In this document: in pieces, positions 61,592 through 64,000 of the stretch
Layout: each line of letters begins with the position of its first letter
How positions within the stretch are numbered: position 1 is the stretch's first letter
Assembly (NCBI RefSeq): GCF_030167925.1
Contig: NZ_JASKUT010000001.1
Coordinates: forward strand, 5,044,501 to 5,108,500
Reading direction: 5' to 3'
From: Paenibacillus silviterrae
GTDB lineage: Bacteria; Bacillota; Bacilli; Paenibacillales; NBRC-103111
Length of the DNA: 64,000 bases
The notes under the pieces: generated by a model
Told to the model about the DNA's origin: nothing
What the model saw: the letters and a program-made list of their open reading frames with translations, nothing else
Databases searched by the model: none
Program-made: the position numbers and the translations under genes

Positions 61592-62341
61592 TTGGAAGAC
61601 AGCGTGTGGCATATTAACCACTTCGATCTCACCATCCGCATGCTTTTGGCTGCAGGTCTCGGCGGTCTCATCGGACTTGAGCGGGAATGGAGCAATCATG
61701 CGGCGGGCTTCCGAACTCACATACTCGTATGTATCGGCTCGGCTGCAATTATGCTGCTGTCCATATACGGTTTCGGAGAATTTGCGAATGAATACAATGT
61801 ACGGATGGACCCGGCACGTCTCGCGGCGCAGGTCATCAGCGGGATCGGTTTCCTCGGCGCCGGCGCGATTATGCGAACAGGCTCAACGGTGTCCGGGCTT
61901 ACGACGGCCGCTTCCATCTGGGTCGTCGCCGCCATCGGATTGTGCGTAGGCGCAGGCTTCTTCTACGGAGCCGGGCTTGTAACCGTTCTCGTACTGTTGA
62001 GCTTATTCGTGCTTAACAAATGGGAAAGGTACCTGATGCGCAATCGCAGGAACCAGGAGATTGTCATTCATATCTATGATAGGCCGGGTGTACTGGGCAA
62101 AATCGCGACGATGTTCGGTGAGCAGGGCATTCAAATCGTCAATGTAAAAATGAAGCTCGATGAGACTCATGAAAAAGACGTCAACCCGATCATGGAGCTG
62201 CGATTCAGCGTCAAATCCACCAAGAACGGCAACATGATGAAGGCGATCGAGAACATTTCGTTATCGGGTGAGATCATCTCCCTCGATTCAGGATCGTTGC
62301 AGGCGGGAAGGGCGACCTCGGGACAAGGGGCAGCCATGTAA
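61592..62341 (+). CDS. MgtC/SapB family membrane protein
   Basis: A 249-residue protein. The N-terminal half has about four helices with LLAAGLGGLIGLEREWSNHAAGFRTHILVCIGSAAIMLLS and ISGIGFLGAGAIMRTG, the MgtC signatures. The C-terminal 100 residues (NQEIVIHIYDRPGVLGKIATMFGEQGIQIVNVKMK) form an ACT-like cytoplasmic domain. Some family members help survival in low magnesium. TTG 61592 follows AAGGAGGTGAGG 21 bp after the glpP stop, so it could be the last gene of that operon. Confidence 0.88.
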   Translation: MEDSVWHINHFDLTIRMLLAAGLGGLIGLEREWSNHAAGFRTHILVCIGSAAIMLLSIYGFGEFANEYNVRMDPARLAAQVISGIGFLGAGAIMRTGSTVSGLTTAASIWVVAAIGLCVGAGFFYGAGLVTVLVLLSLFVLNKWERYLMRNRRNQEIVIHIYDRPGVLGKIATMFGEQGIQIVNVKMKLDETHEKDVNPIMELRFSVKSTKNGNMMKAIENISLSGEIISLDSGSLQAGRATSGQGAAM

Positions 62342-62436
62342 TTTCAAATGTTAAGATAATATGTTAAGGAATGACAAAAAATCACATTTTACGTTGTAAT
62401 CTTACAATATTAATGATATATTAATATATTTGATCA

Positions 62437-62487
62437 TTGACAATCGACAAGATTTGTGTGATAATAGTCACAGAGAAAGCGCTTTAA
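62437..62487 (+). promoter_or_regulatory. promoter and cre site of the solute-binding-protein gene
   Basis: TTGACA (62437-62442) and GATAAT (62460-62465) are 17 bp apart. AGAAAGCGCTTTAA (62474-62487), a good catabolite-responsive element, lies just past the start region, where bound CcpA would act as a roadblock. Confidence 0.75.
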
Positions 62488-62520
62488 TCATATGAATTAC
62501 TGGATAATATGTCGTCGGGT

Positions 62521-62616
62521 TTGGAGACCACTGAGATAACCCAAGGACAACGATCCGGTGCGCCATGTCGTGCGTACCGTATTCGTTGTCTTTGGTATGC
62601 CGGTGGTCTCTTCATC
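62521..62616 (+). promoter_or_regulatory. long hairpin in the 5' leader of the binding-protein gene
   Basis: GAGACCAC (62524-62531) pairs with GTGGTCTC (62603-62610). CCAAGGACAACGA (62541-62553) pairs with TCGTTGTCTTTGG (62583-62595) with one wobble, and an inner CGGT/ACCG stem adds to it. The total is about 87 nt. No U tract follows, so it is not a clear terminator; it may stabilise mRNA or bind a regulator. Confidence 0.65.
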
Positions 62617-62664
62617 TTTCGGCTTATCACATTCTTTTCATTCCAGAAAGGGGACAAAAGGAAC

Positions 62665-63990
62665 ATGAAGATGAAAAAATGGTTGGCACCCGTCGTATTG
62701 ACAGCAGTAGCGGCAGCATCGATCACAGGCTGCGGAGCAGGCACGGAGGAATCCTCCGGCGGAACCCCGCTGAAGGACGCGAAAGCGGCTGCAGAGGACA
62801 CGACTCCGGTTACGATCCAATACTGGCACTCCCATGCGGAAGCGCAAATGCCTGGTCTGAACTACATGCTTGAGGAATTCGCGAAGAAGTATCCTTACAT
62901 TAAAGTGGAGCCTGTCTTCCAAGGCGCCTATACGGATCTCCATAAGAAGCTTCAGGCGGCCGTTGCGGCGAACGATGTTCCTGCCGTAACCAATGTAGAG
63001 GTTTCTGCCTTGCCTAACTTTGCTGACAGCGGCGTGTTTGCCGACTTGGGTCCTTTCATCAAGCGCGACAATATCGACATGAACGATTTCTCCAAGGGGA
63101 TGCTCGCAGCTTATGCATTTAACAACAAGCAATACGGCTTCCCTCTGATCGTAAGTACAAGCGTTTTCGTGTATAACAAGACCATGCTCGATAAGCTGGG
63201 CGTGAAACCTCCGCAAACGTGGGCGGAAATCGATGAATTTAACAAGAAGGTCACTGTGAAGGAAGGCGGACAAACTTCCCGTTATGCCTTCTCCGTTCCG
63301 GGCTGGGATACTTGGTACTATGATCCGTGGATTTCCAACGGCGGCGGCTCCATCCTGACCGAGGATAAAAAGGCGGCGGCATTCGATAAGCCGGAAAGCC
63401 TGCGCTGGGCGCAAAACTTCAAGAAGTGGATGGACGAAGGCTCCATGCATATGGGCTACGGCAAGGGCGCTTCCGACAACATGAGACAGATGTTCCTTCA
63501 AGAGAAGGTTGCGATGGTACAGCATACGTCCGCTGTATTGAAGACGTATCTGGAAAACGCAAAGTTTGAAGTGGGCGTCTCCTTCATCCCAGGCGATAAG
63601 AAGAGAGAATCTCACATTGGCGGCGCGGGCATTGTTATGATGGATAAGGCTCCGGAGAACCAGAAGGAAGCGGCTTGGAAGTTCGTGAAGTTCATGACCT
63701 CCGCTGAGCACAACATCAAGTGGGCGGAAGGCACAGGCTACCTGCCGACGCACAAATCCGTTGTTTCCTCCGAGCAAGGCAAGGCGTATTTCACGAAGCT
63801 GCCGCAATACAAAGCGGTATTCGATAACTTTGACAACGTAGCTCCGCGTCTGCAGCATCCGGGCTACCCTGAGTTCAGCAAGATTTACATGGAAGTCGTA
63901 GGTAAAATGATTCTTGAGAACGCTGACCCTACACCGCTGCTGAAGGATTCCGTGAAGAAAATCAACGAAGTGCTTGCTGATTATAAATAA
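62665..63990 (+). CDS. ABC sugar-transporter solute-binding lipoprotein
   Basis: A 441-residue extracellular binding protein of the family 1 type. The N-terminal lipoprotein signal MKMKKWLAPVVLTAVAAASITGC ends in a lipobox with Cys 23. The mature part begins with an acidic/Ser-rich linker and continues VTIQYWHSHAEAQMPGLNYMLEEFAKKYPYIKVEPVFQGAYTDLHKKLQAAVAANDVPAV, the usual first strands of carbohydrate-binding ABC proteins. Signature-like GYGKGASDNMRQMFLQEKVAMVQHTSAVL follows near 270. A cre site upstream indicates carbon catabolite control. AAAGGGGACAAAAGGAAC precedes ATG 62665. The permeases should lie beyond the right edge of the window. Confidence 0.9.
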   Translation: MKMKKWLAPVVLTAVAAASITGCGAGTEESSGGTPLKDAKAAAEDTTPVTIQYWHSHAEAQMPGLNYMLEEFAKKYPYIKVEPVFQGAYTDLHKKLQAAVAANDVPAVTNVEVSALPNFADSGVFADLGPFIKRDNIDMNDFSKGMLAAYAFNNKQYGFPLIVSTSVFVYNKTMLDKLGVKPPQTWAEIDEFNKKVTVKEGGQTSRYAFSVPGWDTWYYDPWISNGGGSILTEDKKAAAFDKPESLRWAQNFKKWMDEGSMHMGYGKGASDNMRQMFLQEKVAMVQHTSAVLKTYLENAKFEVGVSFIPGDKKRESHIGGAGIVMMDKAPENQKEAAWKFVKFMTSAEHNIKWAEGTGYLPTHKSVVSSEQGKAYFTKLPQYKAVFDNFDNVAPRLQHPGYPEFSKIYMEVVGKMILENADPTPLLKDSVKKINEVLADYK

Positions 63991-64000
63991 GCAAATCTGT

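Overview
The window looks like chromosomal DNA of a Paenibacillus-type, spore-forming Firmicute. The signs are several S-layer-homology (SLH) proteins, a T-box in front of ileS, an AraR-controlled arabinose cluster, GlpP, purine-rich Shine-Dalgarno sites with frequent TTG/GTG starts, and a giant collagen-like protein of the exosporium type. No rRNA, tRNA, phage or CRISPR locus was seen.

Layout. 1-5.8 kb: small housekeeping genes (ankyrin protein, HAD phosphatase, NUDIX) converge on a long, eukaryal-type isoleucyl-tRNA synthetase with a T-box leader. 5.9-11.1 kb: araR-araD-araB-araA, with AraR operators in front of araR and araD, then a 112-bp palindromic tandem repeat. 11.6-14.4 kb: a ykkC-family riboswitch in front of an ABC-2 exporter (ATPase and two permeases). 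14.5-17.3 kb: NUDIX, VanW, CheX and SDR genes. 17.3-27 kb: an attenuated surface operon with a promoter, a leader terminator, a 46-codon peptide, an SLH protein and a giant secreted repeat protein. The giant gene is split by an ORF-less group II intron (25163-25919) whose predicted splicing rejoins a 2402-codon frame exactly. 27-35.4 kb: hydrolase, DEAD-box helicase, FAD oxidoreductase, SLH protein, phosphatase and ilvA. 35.5-43 kb: a 1025-residue membrane/HEAT/cyclic-nucleotide fusion, an aminotransferase, a DeoR regulator with kduI, and DinB. 43-47.4 kb: an MFS efflux gene behind a leader-peptide attenuator, two VOC proteins, NUDIX and RidA. 47.4-52.2 kb: a PAS-GAF-GGDEF-EAL protein with a GGDEF relic beside it, and a FetAB-like ABC system behind a Fur box. 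52.4-58.3 kb: a 1602-residue Gly-X-Thr collagen-like protein followed 17 bp later by a glycosyltransferase. 58.3-64 kb: NimA-like and MBL-fold genes, a HAD-glpP operon with a leader terminator, MgtC, and a sugar-binding lipoprotein with a cre site.

The strongest finds are the group II intron with perfectly matched exon/intron binding sites, the collagen-glycosyltransferase pair, the leader-peptide attenuator of the MFS gene, and the ykkC subtype-2-like riboswitch on the ABC exporter. Everything was read by eye. Family names rest on recognisable motifs, and no search or folding program was run.
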